In this document: positions 1 to 12,557 of the stretch, piece by piece
How positions within the stretch are numbered: position 1 is the first letter of the stretch
How the letters are laid out: each line of letters opens with the position of its first letter
DNA from: Triatoma infestans
Taxonomy: Eukaryota > Arthropoda > Insecta > Hemiptera > Reduviidae
Assembly: GCA_011037195.1 (NCBI GenBank)
Contig: JAAEAF010006063.1
Coordinates: 1-64,000, forward strand
Reading direction: 5' to 3'
DNA length: 64,000 nt
Translations under genes and position numbers: made by a program
Notes under the pieces: model-generated
Told to the model about the DNA's origin: nothing
The model's database searches: none
The model's input: only the letters and a program-made list of their open reading frames with translations

Positions 1-540
1 ATGTGCGCCGGGTTCTCCTCCTCTACCTTGCAGAATCGGCATACCGCACTATCCGCAAGTTGTAGGTGGTGCATGTGTCTGTTCAGCCTACAATGCCCTG
101 TTAGTTAGTAGACCCACAATTAACCTTATATCCCTTCGGGTATGGTTCAGTAGGTCTCTGGTAAATTTAGGCAAATGTCTTTTGATGAAGAGCTTTGCCT
201 ACCTCTGCCCTGGTGTTCTCTCCCACCAACGCAGACGCTGTTCTTCTATCCAACTCCTGATAGAAGTTTGAATGAGGTTCCTGGACAAGCCGCAGAAGGG
301 TTCGGGGCCTATAAAAGGTGACCTGCGAACCCTCCCTCGCTATGGCATCCGCCCTCTCATTGCCCAGAAACCCCGCATGACCCGGCACCCAGGCGAGTGT
401 CAGTTTATTCCGAGTACCCACCTCGATGAGGGCAAGTAGTCAGTCCCACACCAGTCTTGAGACTATTTGGTGTGAGGAAAGTGCCTTCAGGGCTGCCTGA
501 CTGTCGGAGTATATGGCCACTCTTCTACCCACTACACACT
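1..540 (-). pseudogene. Non-LTR retrotransposon ORF2 C-terminus (RNase H + zinc knuckle), degenerate
   Basis: Read on the minus strand from about 538 to 1. The RNase H part shows the second catalytic-Asp block (IYSDSQAALKAL, about 478-513) and the motif WVPGHAGFLGNERADAIAR with the last catalytic Asp (about 330-390). Further downstream, in another frame, comes a CRFC...H zinc-knuckle-like segment (about 1-60) that runs off the window. Breaks: an in-frame TGA at 440-442, a stop near 165, and a frame change near 101-110 where a small CTAA-type duplication sits. The upstream part (start of RNase H, RT, endonuclease) is absent beyond about 540, so this is a 5'-truncated copy. In the family this domain removes RNA from the cDNA hybrid during target-primed reverse transcription. 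Clade (Jockey, I or R1 group) cannot be fixed from this fragment. Certainly not active. Confidence 0.85.
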
Positions 541-2118
541 GTCAGTTTTGATAAACCTCAGCTAATCACTTAACATTTAAGGGGGAAAAACGACGGCGAA
601 AAAACGCGACGTTTCCTTGGAACTAACATAAATAAATTCAGGTTGAGAATTATCTGATATCACTAATAGAAAGCTATACTGACTGATTACCATGATAGCC
701 ATTAAGATCAGAACGTAAAAATCATTGATCTGAAAAGATTAGAGTTCGAATAACTAACTCACACCGTAACCTAAAGCAATCAATCACAAAATTGAGTACG
801 CAAATAATATACACTATCTCTGTAACAGTTTTAATTCGTATATAATATCCACTTCGTCTGCTTAATCTTTGTCCCTAGTTTTCTTTCTGCGTTTCAAAAA
901 TGCGGAAAAATTTCTCCAAAGTACCTCAAATATTAGTAAATTAAATACGAAAAGGTAATTTTAGGTGTATAAAACAAAAACACTATAAAACCTACTTCTT
1001 TTTGTTGATATCACCGTCTTAATAATGAAAAATACAATTTGTAAAAGAATAGAAAAATATTAAGAAATTCAAGTACACTAAATTTAGGAATAAAAGAAAG
1101 TACCCTACAACTATATAAGCCAACTACAAAAAAATAATTAGTTATTGTTTAATATTTTATGTTTATTATTAAACAAAAAAAGTATTTCGCAAAACTCTTA
1201 ACATTTAAAATTGACAAAAAAGAAAGAAAAAAAAAAGAAAAAACGGTAAACAGTATGTGTAAAAGGAAACTTGTTATTGTTTGACCTACATTCTCAGTAA
1301 CAAACCTGTCTTTCTAACGATCATCGTCGCACACTTTTTTTAAATATTTACGTTTAAATAATGTGTGTTTGTTTATTTATTCCATTTCTTTCTAAATTTC
1401 TTTGAACAATGAGTTTTTATTTGTTCATATGTGTACGTAAAAAGGCAGATAAACTGTTTAATCCATTGATAAATTGAACTGAATAAGCTCTGTATATATT
1501 CAGCTTGTATGTTTATCAAAAAAACGTTTAACCTTTTTGTTTTATTTTTCTATTAATTTAATATTCTTAAAGAGTGTAAAACATAAAAGAGGGTTACTAA
1601 TTTGCAACTAATGATTTTTACATGTTGCTGTAGAAATACAATCTGATGATAAAACTTACTTTCAATTAAATATGATCCAAAATTAATCAAGTATAAACAA
1701 ACCTTGAGACTATAATAAAACAATTGCTACTATCAAATAAAGTTAAACTGATATATTATTACATTTCAACAGTCCTGTTTCTTTGATTAAGTTTCATCTT
1801 TTTGATAAAATAAAAGTCCTCAATCAATGATTTTCTTTGGTTAACTTTCAAGTACATTTATTACATTTGAACCAGCAGATGAAAAATTGGGGCCAAAAAA
1901 ATCAATCAGCTTTTCTTTTTTTTTTTTATTAAAAATAGAAGGAATGTTATTATTTAACTTCAGTTTATTTTCAATAAGAGTAATTAGCCTCTTTCTAAGA
2001 ATAAGAACTGTGTCCCAATAATGCAAAAATTACAAAGTAAGATCCAATTAAAACTTACAAAAGTAAAATTTTAATTAAAAGAAGAAAAACGTGGGCAATT
2101 TTTTTTATAGATTTGTTT
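541..2118. other. AT-rich spacer, nothing recognised
   Basis: Low-complexity A/T-rich DNA with short poly-A and poly-T runs. The only open frames are short and lysine/asparagine-rich, with no recognisable motif. I see no coding or repeat signal I can support. Confidence 0.6.
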
Positions 2119-3117
2119 ACTGTCTCTTACTAGTAAGAGGAAGTATTGTAATCGTGAATCGTGTCAAATTTTCAATATCGAGTTTTCACCGGAAATATCA
2201 GTTTTAAGGTCCCCTGAGTCCAAAAAAAGTGTTTTTTAGAAAATGATCTGTGTGTATATGTATGTGAACAGCATAGCTCGAAAACGAAAAACCTTAGAAA
2301 GTTGAAACTTGATATTCCGTTTAGGTATCACTATGAGAACTGACAGTACGTTATCTGTCAAAATTCCTCAACCGGAAGTACCACTTTACTAGTTTTTTTT
2401 TACTTTTACTTTTTTGCGATTTTCTCAAAAATGGTTCGGAGGATTTTGTTGAAACTTAGAATATCAACTATACATACAAAGAGCTACAACTTTTATTAGA
2501 AACTTTTCTCCGGAAAAATTCATTTAAGGGCACTTTTGAGGGAGGCGTAGGGTTAGGTTTTTATCTAAAGTGTTATTTCAGTTTATTAGACAATTCTGTC
2601 ATCTAAATAATGTTAATTAGAATTAAATATTTTGTTGAAATTCCGCGTTTTCAAAAAATCGGATGACCGGAAGTGCGTTTACTTTATCACTTTACTAAAT
2701 GATTTTTTCACTTTTTCGTGACTTTCTCAAAAATAGCTTCGACGATTTTCTTCAAATTTCCTATATAAACTACATATACAAAGATTTAAAACTTTTATTT
2801 AAAACATTTCTCTGGAAAAATTCATTTAAGGGCACTTTTAGTGGAGGGGTGGGCTTATGGTCTTTCTCTAAAGTGCTATCATAGGTGATTATACAATTCT
2901 ACAATCCAAACAAAATTAATTATTAGGAATAAATAGTTGGCCAAAATTCCGAGTTTCAAGAAAATCAGTAAACCGGAAGTGCGCTTTTATTGATCAGTTT
3001 TTTCAGTTTTCGATGAATTTCATTAAATTTGGTACACAAACTATAAAATTTGTCAATTATAATTTTGAGAACTGGAGTAAGAGAAAGTTGTGTGAGTTTT
3101 CAGACCAGATTTTTTTA
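2119..3117 (+). repeat. Rep-A copy 1 (long)
   Basis: About 1-kb noncoding repeat, found in full or in part at least ten times here. It begins with a hairpin (CTCTTACT / AGTAAGAG around a short loop at 2122-2140). It then runs through a GT-rich tract and two to three diverged modules of about 280 bp, each carrying CCGGAAGT, a CACTTTTTxGCGATTTTCTC-type block, AACTTTTATTTGAAACxTTT and AAGGGCACTTTT. It ends with GGAGTAAGAGAAAG, the inverse of the start, followed by a GTGTTTCACACCAGA-type terminus and a T-run. The short open frame inside (2699-2884) is not believable coding. Confidence 0.85.
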
Positions 3118-3826
3118 GTTTCTTTAATTATTTTTAATTCTTTAATTCATCCTCAACATAATACATCCTGAGTACGAAGAAGCTGGATTTGGAGAATATC
3201 TGAATATTGTGTCTGAATGAACAGCACAAGTATAACTCTATCATGAAATAACACAGAATGTGGTAACCTCTATTAGGGTTTGGTAATCCGAAAAAAAAAG
3301 GTTTATTATACTTTGCTTATTTTATTCAAAGTTCTTCTGATATTAAAGCTGATATTAATTCTTAATGAACTAATACCTAATTCTACCTACATTAACAGAA
3401 CAATTCAAACTAAAAACAGAGAGATGGAATTCTTGATATTACTGTTCGCACTTCCTATTAGAATATCCATCATTAATATACATAAACATATTTTTTAATA
3501 AAGTCATACAAATAAATTTTTACGATACATGTAATGGATGGTTATGTCCGCAATGCTGGATAATATCGGAGATAGTATCCGTCACATAGCATGCTATCTT
3601 TTCCATTAATTCTGACCGGATTCAAATCTTTTTCCATTGTCAAAATCTAGATCATCAAGTTTTGTTAATAAGAGACGGTGATGTCAAATTTATAATTTGC
3701 TAAGAAAACACTGAATATCGTCTATATATTAACTTCATTTTTATTTTCCATATCAGATATTCATATATATTGTAATAGGATCCGAAGAGCAGACGGAAAC
3801 ACAAAATTGAGAATCTCATTCGCTAC
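3118..3826. other. AT-rich spacer, nothing recognised
   Basis: No coding, RNA or repeat signal found. A lysine-rich 72-codon frame at 3280-3498 is judged a chance product of AT-rich sequence. Confidence 0.5.
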
Positions 3827-4110
3827 TTAGGCCACACTAGAGTGGGAGAGACTCTATATATATACAGCCGAGCTTGCCCCTACAGGGAACAGTTTTCTAC
3901 ATCAGTTTACGAGTCAGCAACCGACTACTATCCCTTCTCATCACTCAGTCAAATCTCTGGCTACCTTATTTCTATTATTATACATGTAAAGTCCTGGCAG
4001 TTTGTGTCTCTCTCTTTCATTATACAATGTTCAACATTTACTCTAGCTTATTTCTCAATAATCCTTTCTCACTAATTTTCTCTCCTTGTAAAACCCATTG
4101 TAATTGTGTA
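3827..4110 (+). repeat. LTR/promoter-like repeat, copy 1
   Basis: Shares a block with 42,027-42,220: CTTAGGC, then CTAGAGTGGGAGA, a TATATA box and AGCC; about 120 bp later, AAGTCC...GCAGTT.GTGT. The order of a TATA box with a downstream pyrimidine-rich tract looks like the U3/R part of an LTR, but no boundaries, primer-binding site or TSD were found. Two overlapping open frames of 110-129 codons (3874-4263 plus, 4038-4370 minus) lie over this area; neither shows a known domain and I do not call them genes. A promoter-bearing repeat of another kind is equally possible. Confidence 0.35.
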
Positions 4111-4586
4111 TATATATATATACATACATACGATTCATATATATTCATTTCATCACCACCACTACCACCAACAACCATTAGAGTGATGAGAGATTGGCGG
4201 TCAAAGTTGAAACCTATGCGCCAGTATATTTGTAGTGGGCGTGGCAAAGGGTGTAATGCATAGTTGAAGTCCGGTTGGAGGTTCAGTGGTGGTATCTGGT
4301 GCCGTTGTAGTAGAACTCTTGAGTCCACCACCTTAAGTGTGTGTATAGATTTTCTGAATATTGGTTCCATTACATCCCTGACAAATTGATTTGATTCAAA
4401 ATTAGTTAAACAAAAAAATTACTAGTCCAGACTTTTATTTTGTATCATTCGCTGTTTTCCCCAACCCCCAAATTACACAAGATTTAAATTTGTTATACTA
4501 ACTATACATACAGAGACAGACATATCACTTTTTGTTTATAACTTATTTTTCAAGGCAATGAATTCTTGAATGGTTCTGGTGTGGTA

Positions 4587-4596
4587 GGGGGGGGGG
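4587..4596. repeat. Poly-G tract (10)
   Basis: Ten-base G homopolymer in AT-rich DNA; one of several long G/C runs in the window. Confidence 0.9.
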
Positions 4597-4687
4597 ATGT
4601 GTGAAGAAGTTTTGCTTTTATGAAAAAATCTTTTTATTTAGATTCATCCATTGACCTAATATTGAAATAGCTAAATATTTTCAATTA

Positions 4688-4741
4688 TATGGTAAATTTG
4701 AGTAGGAGAAAGTTGTATGAGTGTTTCACACCAGATTTTTT
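4688..4741 (+). repeat. Rep-A terminal fragment
   Basis: Only the last about 55 bp of Rep-A: the GTAGGAGAAAGTTGT block, GTGTTTCACACCAGA and the closing T-run. Confidence 0.7.
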
Positions 4742-4889
4742 TTTCCCCTCTACATACGGCCTGATTCATACAATAGTTTGACGGCTTTGTTTTATTAGTA
4801 CAAGAAGTATCAATTTTACAAAACACTAAATATATCTTAGAAATTACTTGATTTATGTCATTTTTTTTTTGGATTTTTTAATTTAAGAA

Positions 4890-5215
4890 GCGACATCTAT
4901 AGTCTTTGGCAGCCGGAGCCTTTTCAGTGCACTGTCGGACTCAGGACAGCGTTCCCCCATCACAGACAAAGTAAAGTAAAAGTAAAGTAAAGTAATGCCT
5001 ATTTCTTCAGGCGGGCTTAACGTCCAACTACCATTTAGGTGTCGTGGACGGGGGCGGAATCATCTACTTTACTAGTAACATTTTTTAAACAAATATAAAA
5101 TTTAGCAGTTATACGCGGGACTCGAACTGGGGTCCTCCACTTACAAGTCCATGCTCATAACCACTACACCACACCCGCCCCTCCATCACAGACAATACTT
5201 TCCATGATAAGAAAT
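4890..5215 (-). mobile_element. SINE1 fragment (3' half), split by a SINE2
   Basis: On the minus strand this carries the SINE1 body (the GATGGACAGTG...CACTGAGAAGGCTCCG region) as 4890-4969. It is interrupted by a SINE2 (4970-5182) and resumes at 5183 with CCATCACAGACAATACTTTCC. No tRNA-like head remains. Confidence 0.65.
4970..5182 (-). mobile_element. SINE2, full-length tRNA-derived SINE with 13-bp TSD
   Basis: Reads 5'-3' on the minus strand. The tRNA-like head has an A box (TGGTGTAGTGGTTATGAGC) and a B box (AGTTCGAGTCC), then a body ending CACGACACCTAAATGG...GTTAAGCCCGCCTGAA and a TTTAC-type microsatellite tail. It is flanked by the direct repeat CCATCACAGACAA at 4957-4969 and 5183-5195, an exact 13-bp target-site duplication within a SINE1. 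The A and B boxes are the internal RNA polymerase III promoter expected of this class. Confidence 0.88.
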
Positions 5216-5644
5216 TTTTATTGCTTAATTTGTTAATTGATAAAATATCTATGAATGAAAAACAATGCTAAAAAAATTCTAAATTAAGTTAAAAATAAAG
5301 GATTAACTAAATCATAATGATTTATTTTATAAGTGATATAAGGGAGTAGATTGTGGGTTCGCTGTAGAAGTTGTTAGACTGGTGGGTATGGAATGCAACC
5401 CGGATGAGTGCTTACAAATTAGAAACAGGTGCAAAGGACCATAGCTGTTGTGCACCTTAAAAAAATCCAAAAAAAAAAGAAAAAAATCATAATGAAGAAA
5501 GTAGGTATCAAGATATGATATTCGGGTCGTCCAATCAGAAAGCCAAGATATGTGACGATGACTATGCTAAATTTGTTCTAAGTTGAAAAGCAAACTGTTG
5601 GTTTTTGACAAAAACCTTTTATTTATATCGTATTTAAACCGTTT
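5216..5644. other. Spacer with a short GC-richer patch
   Basis: AT-rich except 5345-5460, a GC-richer stretch (GTGGGTTCGCTGTAGAAG onward) that may be a decayed SINE or retroelement piece. I could not match it to anything else in the window. Confidence 0.4.
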
Positions 5645-6626
5645 TTACTTCCTCTTACTCTAAGAGGAAGTATGTAATCGTGTCAAATTTTCGATATCGA
5701 GTTTTCACCGGAAATACCCGTTTTGAGGTCCCCTTAGTCCAAAAACGTGGTTTTTAGCAAATAGTCTGTGTGTCTGTGTGTGCATATGAACAGCATATGC
5801 TCAAAAATGAAAACCTCGTAGAAAGTTAAAACTTGATATTCCGTTTAGGTATCACCCAATGGGATCCGATAGTGGGTCATCTGACAAAATTCCTCAACCG
5901 GAAGGATTCATTTGACTAGTTGGTTTTTTTTCACTTTTTTGCGATTTTTTCAAAAATGGCTCAGACAATTTTCTTCAAAGATATTATATCAACTAGTCTT
6001 ACACAAATCTACAACTTTTATTTGAAACATTTCTCTGGGTAAATTCATTTAAGGGCACTTTTGGGGGATAGGTGGGGTTAGGTTTTCTTCTAAAATGCTA
6101 TTTCAGTTTACTATAGAATTCCGTCATCTAAATAATATTAATTAGAATTAAATGTGTTGTTAAATTCCGATTTGAAAAAGATCGGATGGCCCGAAGTACG
6201 TTTTTACTGAAATATATTTTTCAGTTTTCTGGTATTTTCTCGAAAACGGCTCAAACAATTTTCTTTAAACTAAGCATGTGTACTGTACATATAAAGAGCT
6301 ACAACTTTTATTTGAAACTTTTCTCCTGATAAAGTTATTTAAGAGGACTTTCGGGGGAGGGGTGGGATTATGTTTTTCTCTAAAGTGCTAATCTTAGTAG
6401 ATTATACAATTGTACCATACAAATAAAAATAACTAGAAATTAATATATGACCAAAATTCCGAGTTTCAAGAAAATTAATAAACCGGAAGTGCGCTTTTAC
6501 TGTACATTTTATTCAGTTTTCGACGAACTCCAAGCAATTTCATCGAATTTGGTACACAAACTATTAATTGTGTCAAAACTGGAGTAAGTGAAAGTTGTAT
6601 GAGTGTTTCACACCAGATTTTTTTTT
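5645..6626 (+). repeat. Rep-A copy 2 (long)
   Basis: Full-length copy with the start hairpin (CTCTTACTCTAAGAGG, decayed), internal GT tract, repeated modules each with a GGGGGA...GGTGGG patch, and the end GGAGTAAGTGAAAGTTGT...CACACCAGA plus T-run. Both ends abut T-runs. Confidence 0.85.
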
Positions 6627-9299
6627 ATATTTGCTATAGCTGAAGTCGAATCCACAACCACAATCAACCGAGAATAAAGTTAAACACTTATTTTACAAAC
6701 ATGAAGTCTTATAAGATCATTTCATTGTCGGATAAAAAAAGTCATCTCTCTTCTCTTCAAACATTTCGAACCATTGTCTATAATTGGAACCAATTTGTAA
6801 CTAAGAGATAAACAATTAACTATCAGCAAAACTACGAGTTTATTGATGCATTTTTGTAACAAGGTGTTACAAAAACTTTATGATTGCATATAAGATGATA
6901 AATTCGATTATATAACCTAGTTTATGATAATTATCACCAGTCTATTTATTGGTTTGTTTTGAAGATTAATTAGTGAAAAATAAGATATTTCATAAAAGTT
7001 CCAAAGTGATAAAACACTCAATAACAAGTCAAAATAGCTGCTCGTACGTTAGTTTTGTGTGTATGTTTGATTAAAAAAAAAAAAAGAAAAGTTTATTAAT
7101 AAAATGGATTTGAAATATTAAACATTCTCCAAGTTTACTTCAGCCAAATACTTCCCGTTTCTTCAGATATACTTCTTATTGAGTAGTTTTACATAAAGAC
7201 AAATTATAGTGAAAGTTCATTTAGAATAACGCATACATTATAATATTTAACTATCTCTTTCTCATTGTACGTAACTAGTTATATTAAATATTCAATACAC
7301 GGAAATGTTAATAAAAACAAAAAGACAGGCAGAATGATATGACAACATTTTAATGTATTATTTAATACAAAAACAAAAAAAAAAAAAAGCAATGAGTAAA
7401 TAAATTAATTGCATATGTTGAAGATTTTTAATGATATTTAAATCTTATCTATACTTCTGAAAGAAGACGTATCCTTCATGGACAGTTCACTAAGAAATCT
7501 TAAGAATGATTAACAAAGTCTTGTGGGGGGGAGCTTCAGTGGGGAATTATGTTAAATCAAGAATTATTGTTTATATTTCGGGGATTTACATCTAATCTTT
7601 CCCCGAAAATCCTTTTGTTTACATTATTCCTCATAGACACATCTCTTCACCATTTTCTCATGCACGATCTCTTTATAAAACTTCGAGTATTTTATAATTT
7701 TTCTCGATTTCACTGACTTCAAGAAAGAGGGCAGCAAACTTTTATGATAGTTACTATGATGGTAATTTGAATACAATGATTTCAGATTGTTTTCTTAAAC
7801 TTTTAATAAAATTATATCAAAATACTAAATATAGATCATCAATCGAGGTAATATATTACTTTTTTTACTTCACTGCTAAATTGATCTTTTTAATAATAAT
7901 CATTTGTTAATTAATTAATTATTGTTCATTTTATTTAGATGGAATTAAATTAATCAAACTTATAATTAATAAATACACATAATTATAAAAATGTAAGGAA
8001 ATGATATTTCAGATAAACATGTTAGTGAAATAAAAGCAAATGTATTTTGTCGTGACAAGTTAAAAATAAGATTTCACCATGAAGAAATCAAAAATGAAAT
8101 CATCGTTATTTATATTTAAAGAGATGTATAAAGATTTTTTATATATATATACACATATTATATGAATCTGAATTATAGTCTTGTGACGATGACAACTGTT
8201 GTACACTGAATGGGAATAAATGAAATATCTTCAATTAACACTTGCAGGTGGATTCCTATGATCAATCAAGCAGCTTGCATTTTTGGGATTTCATCGTGCT
8301 GTTTTATAGGAGTTAGGCTATCATCTGGGAGCATTTTACATGGTTACCATCCTGACACGTTAAGTGAGGAAGATTTGCAATGCCTACAGAGAATTCGGAA
8401 AAAATTCCTCTACATCACAAGTCATTCTAGTCAGTGAACCAGCAATTTGTGAACCAATGATTTTTATCAGCCGACAATAAAAGATGGAATAAAGGCGTAC
8501 GTACGTATAGGTAAAACCGTAAGTATCTAAGTAGATCCAAATTAAATTCTTCCGTAATATGGTTTTAATTAAACAATTAAATTTTAGGCTAATTAAAGGA
8601 GAATGATTTCAACTATTTACGAATTTATTGCTAAAGCGTGCGTTGGTTTCTTGCAAAAAGTTTTCAAATAAAAATCTCAAAAGAATTTGTAAAAAATTGA
8701 CCATAGGAACTAAGTTTTCATGGCCGACATTGGTAAAAAGAAAATGGAACATATTGAACGAAAAGGAGAAAAAAAAATGATTTGAAATCTCATGTAAATT
8801 ATTCACAGTTCTAATTGAATAATTGACTTAAAAAGTGGAATTTTCACTACATGTTATTTGCCCTTAATTGCATAGGTGGTGGCAGTGAATATGATGGATT
8901 TAATATTGTATAGTGTTAAAAATAACATTTCTATTTAACTAATGTTCTTTGATCTAGGAATTTTAGTTTTATGTATAAATATAATGTTCGGTATAGGTTA
9001 TCAACCACCTTGTATTCATGGTAGAACTGTACAATACTGTAAAATACATCATACTTGCAGCAATACATACATATTTTATACACACACGCACACCACTTCT
9101 TTTTTAGGACTCAGGACCAAAAATAATGGAACTGTAGAGAGAATTCTAACGCCCTTATTTCCCTAGAAACCCTAATAAACATTATTTTTCAGAAAAAATG
9201 TCCTAAAATAAAAATTATAGCCAATATTTGCCGGTATAAAACAAAATAAGTCTAAATATAAGTCGTTAACCAGGATCAGCAAAAAGACTTGAAAAAAAA
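6627..9299. other. AT-rich spacer, nothing recognised
   Basis: 2.7 kb of A/T-rich DNA. A 75-codon frame at 8210-8437 and a 65-codon frame at 8609-8806 (minus) have no recognisable motif and no support. No RNA gene seen. Confidence 0.5.
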
Positions 9300-9424
9300 C
9301 AACTTATTAAAGTTGTACACTTCCGGTTGATGGAATCTTTCGTGTTATAAACGGATTGGCTCCCATGGCGCCATCATCAAAAATTCGATCTAACCGCATT
9401 TTTAAATGATTATTTTACACAAAC

Positions 9425-9473
<49 letters not shown>

Positions 9474-9503
9474 GAGAGAGAGAGAGAGACAGACAGACAG
9501 TCA
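9425..9503. repeat. Compound microsatellite (GT)n(GA)n(GACA)n
   Basis: Runs of GT, then GA, then GACAGACAGACAG. A Rep-A-like scrap (CACTTCCGGTTGATGG) lies about 110 bp upstream. Confidence 0.95.
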
Positions 9504-10071
9504 GAGAAGACCAACAGTAATCGCTAAAATAATTTTTCTTACCCAATGAGATCCTCAAATTACATATTTCCTATAAAAGCGAATTTTAAAAATCTGACAT
9601 GATTCGGGTACCTAATTCTTAAAAACAATTAAAAAATGAATAAAAGCAGGATGAAATAATTCTACCATTATGTTAAAATATTTAAGATTTGTAATAAGTT
9701 TTTATGCAGATTCCTTTTTAGTCATCAATAGTAGTACAATCAATGTTTCTCAAGGTTATCATCACAATAGAGCGTGCTCTAATTACTCTAATCACTGGCG
9801 AGTGTATGCGCGTATTTTGGTCTGATCTTTTTTTTTTTATTACAATATCATCTGTTAATTCAAACTTTGAAAACGTCAAGAATAATTTTTTTTAAATTAT
9901 CAATTAATTTTTTGTCCTTTTTTGTATGGAAAATGAGTCTACGAAATTTATTATGAGCAACAGAAATATTTTCCGTGAAAGCCAGCTTTCTTTTTGTAAG
10001 TCCATATTGGTTGTAGCAAAGATTTGTACAGTGTAAGCTTATTTTTTAAAGTAAGTTTAGATCGTTTGTCA
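9504..10071. other. AT-rich spacer, nothing recognised
   Basis: No supported feature. Confidence 0.5.
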
Positions 10072-10234
10072 CACACACACACACACACACTCTCACACAC
10101 AAAGACCATTTGCTAAAAACCACTTTTTTGGACTCAGGGGACCTCAAAACGGATATTTCCGGCGAAAACTCGATATCGAAAATATGACACGATTACAATA
10201 CTTCCTCTTTTACTAGGAGTAAGAGGAAGAAGTA
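10072..10234 (-). repeat. Rep-A fragment (starting end)
   Basis: Minus-strand copy of the first about 160 bp of Rep-A: the AC/GT tract, then GGACTCAGGGGACCTCAAAA, GAAAACTCGATATCGAAAA and the hairpin end with AGGAGTAAGAGGAAG. It lies head-to-head with the long copy starting 215 bp further on. Confidence 0.85.
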
Positions 10235-10448
10235 TAAAAGAAAAACGAAATTGTCAGTGATTTTTCGAGAAAATTACGATAAACTGAAAAACAATTCAGA
10301 AAGTAACATTTCCGCCGATTGGTGGATATTGATTGAAAGCTTCTATTTCCTAACAGAATTTTAAGTTGGAACATACTGAAATTTTTCGTATTTACATATT
10401 TAGATCACACACATACAAACCGTTAGATTAGCTAAAAACATTGTTTTT

Positions 10449-11460
10449 TACTTTCTCTTACCCCTAGTAAGAGGAAGTATTGTAATCGTGTCAAATTTTC
10501 GATATCGAGTTTTCACCGGAAATATCCGTTTTGAGGTCCCCTGAGTCCAAAAAAAAGTGCTTTTTAGCAAATAGTCTGTGTGTGTGTGTGTGTATGTATG
10601 TGAACCGCATAACTCAAAAACGAAAAACCGTAGAAAGTTGAAACTTGATATTCCGTTTAGATATCACCATGGCATTTGACAGTGGGTCATCTGTCCTCAA
10701 ATTCCTCAACCGGAAGTACCACTTTACTTGTTGTTGTTTTTTTTATTACTTTTTTGCGATTTTCTAAAAAATGGCTCCGTCGTTTTCTTCAATCTTGACA
10801 TGTCAACTACACATACAAAGAGCTACAACTTTTATTTGAAATGTTTCTCTGGGAAAATTCATTTAAGTGCAGTTATGGGGGAGGGGTGGTGGGGGTTAGG
10901 TTTTCATCTAAGGTGCTATTTCAGTTTATTAAACAATTCTATCATCTAAATAATGTTAATTAGAATTAAATATGTTGTTGAAATTCCTAGTTTCAAAAAA
11001 ATCGGATAATCGGAAGTGCGTTTACATTACCACTTTATTAAATGATTTTTTTTTTTCACTTTTTTACGACGTTTTTCTCAAAAATGTCTCCGACGATTTT
11101 TTTGAAACGTCTAATATAAACTAAACATACAAAGATCTACAACTTTTATTTAAAACATTACTTTGGGAAAATTCATTTAAGGCCACTTTTGGAGGCGGGG
11201 AGGGGGTTATGTTTTTCTCTAAAATGCTATCATAGTTGATTTATACAATTCTATCATCCAAAGAAAATTAATTAGAAATAAAGAGATGGCCAAAAAATAA
11301 CGAGTTTCAAGAAAATTAGTAAACCGGAAGTGCGCTTTTACTGGACAGTTTTTTTTCAGTTTTCGACGAATTTCATTAATATTGGTACACCAAACTATAA
11401 AGTTTGTCAATTATAATTTTGAGAACTGGAGTAAGAGAAAGTTGTGACAGTGTTTCACAA
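10449..11460 (+). repeat. Rep-A copy 3 (long)
   Basis: Complete copy: start ACTTTCTCTTACCCCTAGTA, hairpin, (GT)n at 10,571-10,595, then modules with CCGGAAGT at about 10,709 and 11,322. It ends GGAGTAAGAGAAAGTTGTGA followed by GTGTTTCACA. The final CCAGA-T-run is replaced by a CA-rich sequence, so the last few bases are lost. Open frames of 63-73 codons inside are repeat-derived. Confidence 0.85.
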
Positions 11461-12557
11461 AAACACACAATTACAAAAAGAGTATTTCCGGTATTAACTT
11501 AATTTCGAAAAATGAATAGATCGCAAAATAATTGCTCTTACAATAAGATAAACAGTATTGAAAAAAAAAAAATAAAACATCAAAATAAAGATAATAAATA
11601 TAAAAACGTGCTCAGATAATCTGTTGTTGATATAGAAAATTAGTGCTTATAAACGAATAGATAAGATGTTTGTGTTTACGATAGTAAATGAAATAAATTT
11701 GGAGAGCTTTAATAACATTTTATTAGCAACACAGAACACACTTTAACATCTTCTAATATTAGACTTATAATCTAAACATATAAATATAACATGAAGTGCT
11801 ATCGATTTCTTTATTTTCTACTGAAAAAAACAAACATTTACTTTAATCTGCCAAACAATTTTATTGTTTGTTATTTTGTTTATAAAAGAAACACTTTTAT
11901 ATAAAATCGTATAGTCTACAAGAAAATATATTTGGAAATTTACATCAAGTTCATTATGTGTAAAAAAAAAAAATTAAAGAATAGAAAGCGTTATATTTAT
12001 AAAATAATAGGCAATATAAAAATAATAATAATGAGATTATTTTTAAGGACAGTTATTGGTGTGGATGAAGGTCAGTGATGTAAGAGCTTGGGTGTTTTGC
12101 CACTGCTGTTCTTATGTTTCGACCACTTCCTCATATCTGGGCCGCCGTCGCCTCGCACACACCAAACAGCTGACCCAAAATATTTTTATCAACTTTCTTC
12201 TAACCCGCATAGTCACACACACACAATCAGCTCTGTTCACCATTAAACACCCTTTCACATTTTTTATTTTACTTTTAATTTGCTTTCAAAACATTTTATT
12301 TATATAGTTAAAAAAAAAAAAATTCATTAATATATGTGTGTGTGTTTATGATGTGGAAAATTCATTTACGACTTCCGCTTCTCTGAATATGCCAAAACTT
12401 AAAATTTTCTTCGTATATTTTACTATCATTTAATATTTGACATAAATATATAGATGCTGAGAAAGTGTTCAGTTTTATTTTCAGGTCTAAGAAACAGGAA
12501 GTATACTAGAACGTGACTACACACATTGTCGATCATGAAGATGTAACCTCTCTATAA
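11461..12557. other. AT-rich spacer, nothing recognised
   Basis: A slightly GC-richer patch (12,050-12,180) includes an 83-codon frame without any recognisable domain. No feature supported. Confidence 0.45.

Noticed and set aside
3874..4370. Overlapping 129- and 110-codon frames on opposite strands
   Set aside because: No domain or codon signal, and they lie over an LTR/promoter-like repeat and simple TA/CA sequence.
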